Positions 1-7,646 of a stretch of DNA of 64,000 bases are shown here, piece by piece. Origin of the DNA: Pseudoalteromonas luteoviolacea (GTDB lineage Bacteria > Pseudomonadota > Gammaproteobacteria > Enterobacterales > Alteromonadaceae); NCBI RefSeq assembly GCF_021654285.1, contig NZ_JAKFZS010000014.1, positions 1 to 64,000 on the forward strand, in the 5' to 3' direction. The position numbers and the translations under genes were made by a program. Each line of letters opens with the position of its first letter. Positions within the stretch are counted from its first letter, which is position 1. The notes beneath the pieces are model-generated. The model was not told the DNA's origin. It made no database searches and saw nothing but the letters and a program-made list of their open reading frames with translations.

Positions 1-77
1 TTGGTCATTGAATTAAAAAAACAATCAAAGAACGATATTATATATCGCTGGGGTTAAGTACGGTTTTTCATAAGAGC

Positions 78-109
78 GCCCTCACATATCACATGACATG
101 GCTGAGGGC
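78..109 (-). terminator. hairpin downstream of the acetyltransferase gene
   Basis: A 7-bp inverted repeat (gccctca / tgagggc) lies just past the stop codon of the minus-strand GNAT gene. The loop is 18 nt and there is no clean T-run afterwards, so this is only a weak terminator candidate. Confidence 0.35.
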
Positions 110-111
110 AT

Positions 112-651
112 TTATAAGCACTTTTCCATCAGAACCGCATTCTCACCATAGCTAGAACAAACATTAACCCCTGCAACTTCATAGAAGCCAACCCTTGACC
201 AAAAACTATCAGCGCCTTGCACCGCCACTAGGCTTATCCTGCATATCCCTTTTAATCGAGCCACCTCAAAAAGCTTCAAAACGAGCGAACGACCTAACCC
301 TTGCTCTTTTAAATCAGGGCTAATAGCCAGATCGTGAAGATACAAATGATCACTGTTCTCGGGAGCGTTTAAAGGCTCGAATAACTTTGGAGGCGAAATG
401 CCACTCCACGGGTGAGATAGCAAATAGCCTAATACTGCTCCATTGTTTGCTAAGCACACAAAACATGTATCAGGAGATATCTCATATTTACTTCTCAGCA
501 CCTCTAAATTTTCAGCATCTAGTTCATGATATGAGCTATTCTGAATTGCCAAAATGCTGTTCCAGTGCCTGTCTTCTATATATGCAATAATCGTCGGTAC
601 CTCATGTATAAAAAGGAAAATATTAGCAGAAAAATGAAAGTGATGAAGCAC
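112..651 (-). CDS. GNAT family N-acetyltransferase
   Basis: Predicted acetyl-CoA-dependent N-acetyltransferase of unknown substrate. The acetyl-CoA pyrophosphate-binding motif A is visible as EQGLGRS around residues 116-122, after the beta-strand LYLHDLAI. The later FWSRVGFYE segment (about 150-158) matches the usual 'F(Y/W)xxxGF' C-terminal motif of GNAT proteins. The start is uncertain. The longest frame opens at a GTG with no good ribosome-binding site. Homology-style reasoning suggests translation begins nearer residue 21 (IIAYIEDRHW), where a GAGGT box is followed only by ACG and ATT codons. The gene stands alone between the window edge and an AT-rich gap. Confidence 0.75.
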   Translation of the reverse strand: MLHHFHFSANIFLFIHEVPTIIAYIEDRHWNSILAIQNSSYHELDAENLEVLRSKYEISPDTCFVCLANNGAVLGYLLSHPWSGISPPKLFEPLNAPENSDHLYLHDLAISPDLKEQGLGRSLVLKLFEVARLKGICRISLVAVQGADSFWSRVGFYEVAGVNVCSSYGENAVLMEKCL

Positions 652-1323
652 AAAACAAGGTTATGTAGCCTTTCCCGCTAGTTTTGATGGTAGTAATAGT
701 AAACAAGAAGAACTCATTTTCACAATACTCAACCTATTTATGAGCAAAAAATTCATGTCTGAAAAATTTTTAATGCACCATTAAAAATAATAACCCCTCC
801 CATTTACACTACCCTATTGTAATAAAACCAACATAAATACAACTACCTTTGCATACCGCTTGTTATTTAGCATCCTTCATTATACAAAACCCTATTTACT
901 CCCCAAAAAACCCACTATCGAAGTTAAATAATCATTTAAGTGATTTAATATAAGCTACATAGAAAGTAAATGTTTCATATTATGATCTAAAAGCTATTCT
1001 CTAATTTCTATAAAAACAGCAATGTAGTTATCACAATAAAATTATAAAAAACATAAAATGAGTGCAATAATAAAAACTTAACAGCGAATAAAAATCAAGC
1101 TAAGAATCAGAAAATAAAATTGGTGGTGCTCTTCATCCTGAAACTGCTGTAGGTTGCCCATGAGGTCGATTTACGTTCATACAGTCGGGCTGCTACCATA
1201 TAGGAAAAAACATAAACTGCATATAATCAAAACGGATGGAGCCTCTCATAAATATAAGTAGCCCCACCCTATTCAAGACTTAAAGACGGATCCTTTCAAA
1301 ATAAACTTTTCTCTACCTAATGT
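652..1323. other. AT-rich intergenic stretch with a small GC-richer island
   Basis: No convincing gene is seen in these 672 bases. Most is very AT-rich. The segment from about 1107 to 1205 is clearly richer in G+C and contains a 30-codon minus-strand frame (1107-1199). It looks like the remnant of a lost gene or element rather than a functional gene. Promoters for the flanking minus-strand GNAT gene should lie near 652-720, but I cannot assign boxes with confidence. Confidence 0.4.
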
Positions 1324-2955
1324 TTAGTTTTTAGAATCTTCAAACCTTAGCCACAATTGGCTTAAGCTCTCATTCTCTTTAATAGCATGCACTAATACAA
1401 AGCCATATTGGTCAAATAAAAATAGCTCTTCTTTCCCATCACCCATTGAGGTTAGGCTTGTTCTAATCCAATAGCCATCTTTGTAATTAATTTCAAACTC
1501 GTGATTTGTGATGTTGTTACTATGTTCGAACGCTGCTTTATGCATACACTCTCCCAACTGGAAAGTACACTCAAATGGTGCATATTCAATATTTAAACCA
1601 CTTCTTAATAATGGCTTCGAAGTTGAAAGTGTTTTTCCTTTTAATGTTCTACTTTGGGTTCGTGCACCAAAGTGTTCCATTGTGTGAATTACAAAGTTTG
1701 CTTTGTTATTTTCAATCCCCCTAAATTCATAAAACAAATTTCTACCCGGGGTTGCGGGTGTATATAACTCGAAATGAAAACCTACATCAAGTTTAGAAAG
1801 ATCAATGTTTTTAACCATATTTGGGGTCAAATATTTACCTTCATATTTAGACTTTTGCTCTTCAAGGATAATTTCTAATTTATCATTTAGCGCTTCCAAG
1901 TTTAGCTTTTTCATTTTTAATAAATTACTTACCATTTTAGAAACGCTATCTTTTCTCTCTTGTGGAGTCATGCGTTTCCCTAGGTCAACGCCGTCAAATA
2001 CCGATAGCTTACTCTCTTCCTTTTTATTTGATGGTAACTCATAAGTATCACAATCAACTTTCTCTGACTTATAGTAACAGTTTTGAGTGTCAGTACCTTT
2101 CTCATATCCACTAAGTCGAAACAGCTTACGGTTAGCACCTTCTAATAGCTTCCCTTCAAAGTAAACCCCCTGAATATTCTTCGCGTAGCTATAACGGATA
2201 GAGTCAAAGTACTTGGTACTTACATTAACTAAAAGTTCTCCCTTAAAAAAAACATTGTGTTTATTTTTAGCGTAATCATTATCCAGTACTTTAAACCCCT
2301 TTGGGTTCACTTGATCTAACTTTGTGCTCTCAAAGTAAACACTTTTGCTGTCTACAGAATAAGACCAACCTTTTGTTTTAAAAGTTTTAGGGTTAGCTCC
2401 CTCTAATTTTACTCCTTTAAAGAATACGCACTTGTTGTCTTTGCTATACTCTGAGCGCTTTAGGACTTTAAAGCTATTAATATCACACGGTGTAAAGCTA
2501 GACTCACCTTGGTTAATATATACCTTACCCTGACTTAATACATACATTTCGTCAAATATTATAGCTGATGGATTAATAACTTTTGCACCTTGGGATGGTG
2601 CACCTTCTATAGGCTGTGCCTTAAAGAAAATGTAATTTTTATCTTTCGAGAAGTAGTCAGTGAGTAATTCAAAACTTGAAGGGTCAGCGAATGGTACTGT
2701 TCTACCATAATGATAAACAAAATTTTTATCTTTTGCATACCCTTTAACCTCTAAGACTTCAAAAGTATTAATATCAGCATTTAATAATGGACGACTAATA
2801 ACTTTCTGAGGTCTATTTGCTAGCTGAGCAAAGGGGTTGCCATCTCCATAAAAGACTTTATTTTTTTCCAGATCAACAAAGTACCCCTGATACATTGGTG
2901 TACTATTACACGCACTCAGTAGGAGCGTAAAAACGAGTATAGATAGTGCTCTCAT
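1324..2955 (-). CDS. DKNYY-repeat lipoprotein
   Basis: A 543-residue secreted lipoprotein. The N-terminus is a short signal peptide ending in the lipobox LLSAC (Cys16), so it should be lipid-anchored; Asn at +2 is not an inner-membrane retention Asp. Residues about 60-290 carry at least six short repeats of the form DKNxVxFxGxxLEGANPKTFKxL (for example DKNYIFFKAQ, DNKCVFFKG, DSKSVYFES). These are typical of the DKNYY family, whose function is unknown. The C-terminal half (about 330-543) has no repeat I recognise and contains two cysteines close together (FECTFQLGEC). The gene is monocistronic, with long AT-rich gaps on both sides, which fits an accessory region. An AAGAAG box sits 5' of the ATG. 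Confidence 0.8.
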   Translation of the reverse strand: MRALSILVFTLLLSACNSTPMYQGYFVDLEKNKVFYGDGNPFAQLANRPQKVISRPLLNADINTFEVLEVKGYAKDKNFVYHYGRTVPFADPSSFELLTDYFSKDKNYIFFKAQPIEGAPSQGAKVINPSAIIFDEMYVLSQGKVYINQGESSFTPCDINSFKVLKRSEYSKDNKCVFFKGVKLEGANPKTFKTKGWSYSVDSKSVYFESTKLDQVNPKGFKVLDNDYAKNKHNVFFKGELLVNVSTKYFDSIRYSYAKNIQGVYFEGKLLEGANRKLFRLSGYEKGTDTQNCYYKSEKVDCDTYELPSNKKEESKLSVFDGVDLGKRMTPQERKDSVSKMVSNLLKMKKLNLEALNDKLEIILEEQKSKYEGKYLTPNMVKNIDLSKLDVGFHFELYTPATPGRNLFYEFRGIENNKANFVIHTMEHFGARTQSRTLKGKTLSTSKPLLRSGLNIEYAPFECTFQLGECMHKAAFEHSNNITNHEFEINYKDGYWIRTSLTSMGDGKEELFLFDQYGFVLVHAIKENESLSQLWLRFEDSKN

Positions 2956-3625
2956 TGTTTTCTTCTTTAATTGGTAGAACTAAAAAATGTATATGTATTA
3001 ACCAAGTGGAAATACAAACTTGAGTTAAAATTTAACTGGCGTAGACTATAGAGATAACTTTATTGATTGCAAATAGTTTTCCACTTTTTTAGTTTAGGAA
3101 ATCGAACTCATAAATAAAAAATTCAGGAAGAAATAGAGCTACTTGGCAAACAGCTTGACTTAAATTCGGAGATATAGGAAAAGTAATTGACGCCAATTAA
3201 AATCAGTGCTCCCTAATTTAACCATAAGACAACCAAAAAATGACGTACTCTCTCATAACTGCTTATAACGCAGTTGCTCTTATTCAAATAAAATTAAATG
3301 GATAGAATTGCTTTGTTACCTAACCCACCTCTGAGGATAATCCATAGCCTACAAACATCCCTTTTAGCACTTAAAAATACGAAAAACACCATGACACAAA
3401 GAGATATTTATGATAAATCTTCATGTGAAATTCATGCTACTCTCACTGCTATGCGATAAATAACACCCTGAACCCTTTCAATATTTCTCGATTGTATCTC
3501 TCTCGAATATAGTTCTAGATTCACACATTTATATTCTTCATCCCTCTGACAGCTGTAGATTTAAACGCGTTTTAATATAAAAAAGGTGTTAATATATAAT
3601 TTTAAATAATAAAATTTACTAAATC
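2956..3625. other. intergenic, nothing assigned
   Basis: 670 bases of AT-rich sequence between divergently transcribed lipoprotein genes. I see no gene, RNA or clear repeat. A 22-codon plus-strand frame at 3391-3459 has no ribosome-binding site and is not supported. Promoters of both flanking genes are presumably here. Confidence 0.4.
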
Positions 3626-4435
3626 ATGAAAAAACTAATCTACCCCATTGCTCTATCATCTGCTTTATTTGGCTGTGTCACGAGTACGCCAATAGTGGAT
3701 AGAAATATTGAATTTAAAGAATGCAATAAAATAAAATTAAATTTTTCTTGTCATAACAAACGACTTATATCCACTCTAGGCCTAGATAGTGGTAGTCAAG
3801 TTATCGACGCATTAGGAATAGACAGTAGCCTAGACGCAGTAAACGCTCTTAAAAAGATAGAAACCCAACATGTATATGACACAGCGTTGATCAACTACCA
3901 CATTGGCTCACTCTATTTGAAGAGTGACATGAAAAATGAAGCGTTAATATACTTTGAACATGCTGCTAAAAACGCTCACCTAAATCCGAATGAGCATAAG
4001 ATAACTTTGCAAAACTTAGCTGAACTTAGCTTTTCTCTGGGTCACTATGATGCTGCGAAGATCCATATCCTTAAATATTATGACTATATGGAAATCACCC
4101 AACAGCATCATTTTGACCAATACCTAAGCAAGATTAATAGCGAAAAACCAAACGAAGCTAATTCACCAACTTTAACTCACCGTGTAGCGCCAAAACACCC
4201 TGAAAAAGCAGTTAAACAAGGTATAAATGGCTATGTACAACTCACCTTTGACTTAAATAAACTAGGTGAGCCAACTAATATCACTGTTTTAAAATCAAAA
4301 CCACAAGGGGTATTTGAGAAAGAGGCCATCTTAGCACTCGAAAAGTGGCGGTACAGGGTTAACCTAACTGACACTGGTAACGTAATAGGTGGTCAGCAGC
4401 TTTTTCTGCAGTTGAATTTTCTAATTCAACAGTAA
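3626..4435 (+). CDS. lipoprotein with TPR-like region and TonB C-terminal domain
   Basis: A 269-residue protein with a lipoprotein signal peptide (lipobox LFGC, Cys17, followed by Val, so sorting to the outer membrane is expected). The middle (about 85-165) has helical repeats resembling TPRs (ALINYHIGSLY..., ALIYFEHAAKNA). The C-terminal about 80 residues match the TonB C-terminal fold: HRVAPKHPEKA, then GYVQLTFDLNKLGEP, then KWRYRV. Classical TonB is anchored in the inner membrane and spans the periplasm, so a lipid-anchored version without a transmembrane helix or a Pro-rich linker is unlikely to energise transporters in the usual way. No ExbB/ExbD genes are nearby. Function unknown; a scaffold or envelope-complex role is possible. 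The Shine-Dalgarno is weak. Confidence 0.75.
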   Translation: MKKLIYPIALSSALFGCVTSTPIVDRNIEFKECNKIKLNFSCHNKRLISTLGLDSGSQVIDALGIDSSLDAVNALKKIETQHVYDTALINYHIGSLYLKSDMKNEALIYFEHAAKNAHLNPNEHKITLQNLAELSFSLGHYDAAKIHILKYYDYMEITQQHHFDQYLSKINSEKPNEANSPTLTHRVAPKHPEKAVKQGINGYVQLTFDLNKLGEPTNITVLKSKPQGVFEKEAILALEKWRYRVNLTDTGNVIGGQQLFLQLNFLIQQ

Positions 4436-4542
4436 AAGAAAGTAGTTGAAAAAAGGGGATTCTTAATATGCCAGCTTAATATCAGCTATATACTCCTAAT
4501 TAAAATAATAGATGTTCTAACACAACCTCATCAGAGCGACGT

Positions 4543-4585
4543 GGAGGTGGCACCTTTTAGCCCAGCCCCTCCTGCGACCTTTTTT
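4543..4585 (+). terminator. possible terminator for the TonB-domain lipoprotein gene
   Basis: A GC-rich inverted segment (ggagg ... cctcc with inner ggc/gcc pairing) stands out from AT-rich surroundings and is followed by a run of six T at 4580-4585. The 7-nt gap between stem and T-run and the 108-nt distance from the stop codon make this uncertain. Confidence 0.3.
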
Positions 4586-4718
4586 GTGTCCTGTGAGGAT
4601 AAATTTGCGTCTGTTACTACCACCTGCTTTTTGATTTTTTAACACTGGTTTCATTCGTCTAATTTTTGTGTGTTATTAAAACGCTTTCATATACAAGCCA
4701 AAGCCAACGTTATAGCAC

Positions 4719-4898
4719 AACACAAAAATGGACAGACACATTTTAAAAAATAAGCAATTTTCGAGATATCATTCCAAAAAATGGGCTCTTCACTATAGAA
4801 ATATCGAGAAGCAACTTACATTAGATATTAACTTCAAATAGGAATATTTTCATTTCATTAAACAATAAAAAACTAGATTTATAAGCAAGGCTAAAACT
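4719..4898. repeat. left-flank tandem repeat, copy 1 (about 180 bp)
   Basis: Starts aacacaaaaatggacagac and ends at the ataagcaaggctaaaac segment. It shares most positions with the following copy, including the shared blocks cttcaaataggaatatttt and aactagatttataagcaagg. It has several substitutions and small indels, including in the stem that copy 2 can form, so it may be the decayed copy. Confidence 0.85.
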
Positions 4899-5080
4899 AA
4901 CACAAAAATGGACAGGCACATCTTAAAAAAATAAACAATTTTCGAGATGCCATTCCAAAACAATAAGTTTGTCACTATATAAATATCGAGAAGCATCTTA
5001 TATTAGATAATAACTTCAAATAGGAATATTTTCATTTTATTAAGTAGGAAAAAACTAGATTTATAAGCAAGGCTAAAACA
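4899..5080. repeat. left-flank tandem repeat, copy 2, with REP-like bulged hairpin
   Basis: Second copy of the about 180-bp unit, directly abutting the 3' end of the transposase gene. It contains a potential hairpin: AATGG (4907-4911) pairs with CCATT (4950-4954), and CATCT (4919-4923) pairs with AGATG (4945-4949). A 7-nt bulge (acaggca) lies on the 5' arm. Bulged or mismatched stems are typical of REP and IS200/IS605 recognition hairpins. The corresponding pairing is weakened in copy 1. Confidence 0.8.
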
Positions 5081-5088
5081 ACTTTTTA

Positions 5089-6090
5089 CTAACCTACTCC
5101 CTTATACCAACTTACATCATTTTTAGCCGCATAAGCTCTTAATACCGTTTTCGAGCCTACAAAGTTTCCATAGTCAGTACCATAATTTTGCACTCTACCT
5201 AACCAAGTTGCTTCTTCAATTTTCAGTGATACCAGAATATCGGGCACACTCTTTAGTATGACCCCTTTCTTTTTCGGATGAACATGACGCCCCGTCCAAG
5301 CAACTAGCTCGAGGTAATCAAACAAAGAGAAAGGTAATGTGTTTTCATACTCTCTTGTACCAAACGATTTTAGTATTTTTGGCTGTTTTTTCTGATGTGC
5401 ATTTTCATTATTTTGATTAGATTTTTGTGCGTTTGGTTTGGCGTCTTTAAAGTGCCTTATGCGCTCTTGAATCGAGGTAAAATCACTATCCTCTAGATTA
5501 TTTGCCATGTTGGCTCGGATTGGGTTTAAATCTACGTAAGCCATACAACTGAGCAATGCCGTTTCATCTAGCAAGGCTTGAGACTTGTACCGCCCCTCCC
5601 AGTATTTTCCGGTGCATTTGTCTTCCTTGTTTGCCTTCTTAGCAATAAATTCATTGAGGTTTTTCATATACCAGCTGATGTCGTATAAGCGAGCTCGCCA
5701 CTCTTCAATCAGTTCCGATACAAGTAGTTGCTCTGCCTCACTAAGAGTATCACCGTTTCGCTGCTTGTCTATAATTGGACTGCCCTTGTACAACTTATAC
5801 CACCTAGATATTACCTCGTTATCTGACCAACTAAGTGCTTGCTGTCTATTCACTTTCACCACCAAATGATAGTGATTACTCATAATGGCATACGCGGCTA
5901 TTTCAATCGCAAATATACTGCTTAGCAGTTTTACTCTCTCGACTAACCATGTTCGTCTATGGTCAAAGTTTTTACCTGTATATTTATCCCCCCCACACAA
6001 AAAAGCACGGCGTACACATCGCGCTATTAAGTGGTAATAAGACGTCGACGACAAATCTACCAGGGCTTTCCTTGCTCTTGTCATTTCCAT
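5089..6090 (-). CDS. REP-associated tyrosine transposase (RAYT, Y1_Tnp family)
   Basis: A 333-residue single-strand DNA transposase-like protein. The HUH motif is visible as NHYHLVV (His73 and His75) and the likely nucleophile is Tyr185 in AYVDLNPIRA. The N-terminus (ARKALVDLSS, then YYHLIARCVRRAFLCG) is characteristic of the family. Residues 206-333 are a basic, Asn/Lys-rich C-terminal extension seen in this marine subgroup. Translation may start at either of two close ATGs (6090 or 6084). The first 65 nt of the gene are duplicated upstream in the adjoining 152-bp repeat. The enzyme is expected to nick and join REP-like hairpins; similar boxes lie at both ends of this element. The frame is intact, so it may be active. 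Confidence 0.88.
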   Translation of the reverse strand: MEMTRARKALVDLSSTSYYHLIARCVRRAFLCGGDKYTGKNFDHRRTWLVERVKLLSSIFAIEIAAYAIMSNHYHLVVKVNRQQALSWSDNEVISRWYKLYKGSPIIDKQRNGDTLSEAEQLLVSELIEEWRARLYDISWYMKNLNEFIAKKANKEDKCTGKYWEGRYKSQALLDETALLSCMAYVDLNPIRANMANNLEDSDFTSIQERIRHFKDAKPNAQKSNQNNENAHQKKQPKILKSFGTREYENTLPFSLFDYLELVAWTGRHVHPKKKGVILKSVPDILVSLKIEEATWLGRVQNYGTDYGNFVGSKTVLRAYAAKNDVSWYKGVG

Positions 6091-6177
6091 TCAACTCAAC
6101 TTAAAACTGGATATTTAAATAGTAGTCAAGTAACGCGATTTGAGCAATAATTTGTGCCTGTCCTATTTAACTCTCCC
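6026..6177. repeat. right-flank tandem repeat, copy 1 (152 bp)
   Basis: Spans the first 65 nt of the transposase gene plus its upstream region. It is repeated directly by the next 152 bp with one substitution that I can find (T/C in the atttaaa(t/c)agtag segment). Near-identity implies a recent duplication. Confidence 0.93.
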
Positions 6178-6329
6178 ATTAAGTGGTAATAAGACGTCGA
6201 CGACAAATCTACCAGGGCTTTCCTTGCTCTTGTCATTTCCATTCAACTCAACTTAAAACTGGATATTTAAACAGTAGTCAAGTAACGCGATTTGAGCAAT
6301 AATTTGTGCCTGTCCTATTTAACTCTCCC
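6178..6329. repeat. right-flank tandem repeat, copy 2 (152 bp)
   Basis: Second copy, immediately upstream of the first on the transcribed (minus) strand. It carries its own copy of the transposase start codon (ATG at 6242). That start opens a 38-codon frame (6126-6242) sharing 21 N-terminal residues with the transposase before diverging. Confidence 0.93.
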
Positions 6330-6346
6330 TGTCCTATTTAACTCTC
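6311..6346. repeat. short tandem repeat at the element edge
   Basis: The 19-bp sequence tgtcctatttaactctccc (6311-6329) is followed by a 17-bp second copy (6330-6346). The short repeat lies at the outer edge of the 152-bp duplication and overlaps the terminal tgtgcctgtcc box, so slippage or element-end processing is likely here. Confidence 0.85.
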
Positions 6347-6348
6347 TT

Positions 6349-6882
6349 TTATGGTAACTTCACTTTAGAAAGCAAACTCATAATCGTTTTTTGGTCAAAT
6401 TCTCCTCCTATTTGAAATATGCTTTGACTCTTTTTGTTTATAATAAATACCTCGTCAAAACTTCTATGGTTACTTATTAAGGTAAAAACTGCCCATTCAG
6501 AAGACTCATAAACATTTATTTCATGTTCGGACTTCAACTCATGTATCTCGTAAGCAATTGGGTAGTCTACTTTAAGATTATTTTTTAATGCTAGGGCTAG
6601 AAAGTAACGATATGCTGATAAACCATATTTTTTATGAAGTCCACCCGTTGCATTTTCTACCGTTTGTACTTGAAAAATATACTCACGCCCATCGTATACT
6701 ATTGACATAGATGTGTATTTTGAATTTAACACATTCAGATAACTTACATTTTCTGGCTCCAAGCACAATTTGATAGCAGAAACTTCTAGCCAATAAGGGG
6801 TGCCACTACAAGATGACTGTGGAAATTGGCTAGCACTAGCGGTACAAGTGAAAATGGATAATAGTATTAATATTAACCTCAT
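6349..6882 (-). CDS. exported protein of unknown function, module copy A, second gene
   Basis: A 177-residue protein with a clear signal peptide (MRLILILLSIFTCTASA), so it is probably periplasmic. I do not recognise the family. It is a paralogue of the product of 7647-8189. Shared features are QFP...CSG after the signal peptide, a second Cys about 20 residues later, LHKK(Y/F)xLxxxxFxLxL in the middle, and a C-terminal block reading D-x-(V/I)-(F/Y)-(I/L)-N...IFQIGGEFD...LLSK. The two early cysteines could form a disulfide. The gene begins 2 nt after the stop of the upstream 105-residue gene, so the two are almost certainly co-translated. There is no transporter, protease or toxin gene next to it that would suggest a role. 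Confidence 0.7.
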   Translation of the reverse strand: MRLILILLSIFTCTASASQFPQSSCSGTPYWLEVSAIKLCLEPENVSYLNVLNSKYTSMSIVYDGREYIFQVQTVENATGGLHKKYGLSAYRYFLALALKNNLKVDYPIAYEIHELKSEHEINVYESSEWAVFTLISNHRSFDEVFIINKKSQSIFQIGGEFDQKTIMSLLSKVKLP

Positions 6883-6884
6883 AG

Positions 6885-7202
6885 CTAAATACCTAAGGAC
6901 GCCAATTTCAATGAAGTTTTATAGTCTAAAACTACTTTTTTAGCACAAGTTAAAGATTGCTCTTCCTTTAATTGGGTAATCGCACTCTTTGTAAAGTTTT
7001 TCGCAACCCATGTAATGGTCGCTTTTCCGCCTGTTGGAGTAGGCACCCACTTTAGTGCGGTTGTACACTTTTGAGTTTCAATTACCATTTTCCCAAATAT
7101 TTCAGCTACCTTTTCATTAACCTCACCGGTGAACTTTAGATTAATTCCAGCGCCTTTGTAAAAAGCATTAATGGCATCCTTGACTGAATTAGCTTCGTTC
7201 AT
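6885..7202 (-). CDS. small protein of unknown function, module copy A, first gene
   Basis: A 105-residue protein with no signal peptide or membrane segment, so probably cytoplasmic. I do not recognise it. The core ETQKCTTALKWVPTPTGGKA, followed by ITWVAKNF and SLTCAKKVV..Y, is repeated almost residue for residue in the truncated copy at 8191-8421. Conserved positions include two cysteines, the KWVP/NWVP segment and the GGKAT turn. It sits directly upstream of, and nearly overlaps, the exported-protein gene, so the pair forms a two-gene unit. A good ribosome-binding site (AAGGAGAAAG) precedes the ATG. Confidence 0.65.
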   Translation of the reverse strand: MNEANSVKDAINAFYKGAGINLKFTGEVNEKVAEIFGKMVIETQKCTTALKWVPTPTGGKATITWVAKNFTKSAITQLKEEQSLTCAKKVVLDYKTSLKLASLGI

Positions 7203-7442
7203 GCATCTTTCTCCTTAATTGATAAAAGCAGTGTACTTAACTGCTCTAATTATACAGAACACGTAGTTGAACTAATACAATACCATTAGCTAGGTCCAAT
7301 AAATGGGAGAATATACTTAGCTGGTAATCCCACATTTTTTAATAGCCATCAAAAAGATAGATTCTGCTTTGCATAAGCAGTTAAAACGCGCACTTGCATG
7401 CTTACTTCATATTGAATCGTCACTACTTTACAGAAAAAACAC

Positions 7443-7529
7443 ATGATTAACATTAATCTTGCAAGCTTATCAGCGGCTGTTTTGATATTGGGGAATGTCA
7501 TACTTTTCAGCTGGATTCAGGCTCACTGA
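7443..7529 (+). CDS. possible 28-residue membrane peptide
   Basis: A short plus-strand frame, ATG to TGA, whose product is a single hydrophobic stretch (LASLSAAVLILGNVILFSW) flanked by polar ends. It lies opposite in direction to the surrounding duplicated module. No convincing Shine-Dalgarno precedes it, so it may be fortuitous. Small hydrophobic peptides are sometimes type I toxins, but no antisense RNA can be shown here. Confidence 0.2.
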   Translation: MININLASLSAAVLILGNVILFSWIQAH

Positions 7530-7601
7530 AATGCGACTGATATTTAGCAAGATAAAAGTAAAGAGGTAGTAATAACTGCCCAATCGAACTTTCTTAATTT
7601 G

Positions 7602-7640
7602 GGGTAAAGGAGTGACATATTTATCAAATTTACTTTACCC
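7602..7640 (-). terminator. hairpin after module copy B
   Basis: An 8-bp inverted repeat (gggtaaag / ctttaccc) begins 7 nt past the stop codon of the minus-strand gene at 7647. The loop is long (23 nt) and the trailing sequence is only modestly T-rich, so this is a weak terminator candidate. Confidence 0.35.
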
Positions 7641-7646
7641 TCAGGC

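Larger units (their letters stand above)
4719..6346 (-). mobile_element. RAYT (REP-associated tyrosine transposase) element with duplicated flanks
   Basis: The transposase gene at 5089-6090 sits inside a unit bounded by short inverted boxes. On the left, ggacaggcaca is at 4910-4920, with a variant ggacagacaca at 4730-4740. On the right, tgtgcctgtcc occurs at 6153-6163 and 6305-6315. The left side carries two about 180-bp imperfect tandem copies and the right side two 152-bp nearly identical tandem copies. RAYTs are domesticated relatives of IS200/IS605 transposases that act on REP palindromes. This arrangement fits such an element, but exact boundaries are inferred. Confidence 0.65.
7203..7646. 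other. intergenic region between the two module copies
   Basis: 444 bases separating copy A from copy B. It presumably carries the promoter of copy A. It holds a hairpin at 7602-7640 just past the end of copy B, and a 28-codon plus-strand frame at 7443-7529 predicted to be one hydrophobic helix. I see no mobile-element sequence here. Confidence 0.45.

Noticed and set aside
3240..3300. Possible integron attC-like sequence (cttataacgcagttgct)
   Set aside because: No matching inverse core partner, no cassette array and no integrase gene; the resemblance is a short chance match.
3391..3459. 22-codon plus-strand frame in the gap before the TonB-domain lipoprotein gene
   Set aside because: No ribosome-binding site, no hydrophobic or structured pattern, and no evidence of coding.
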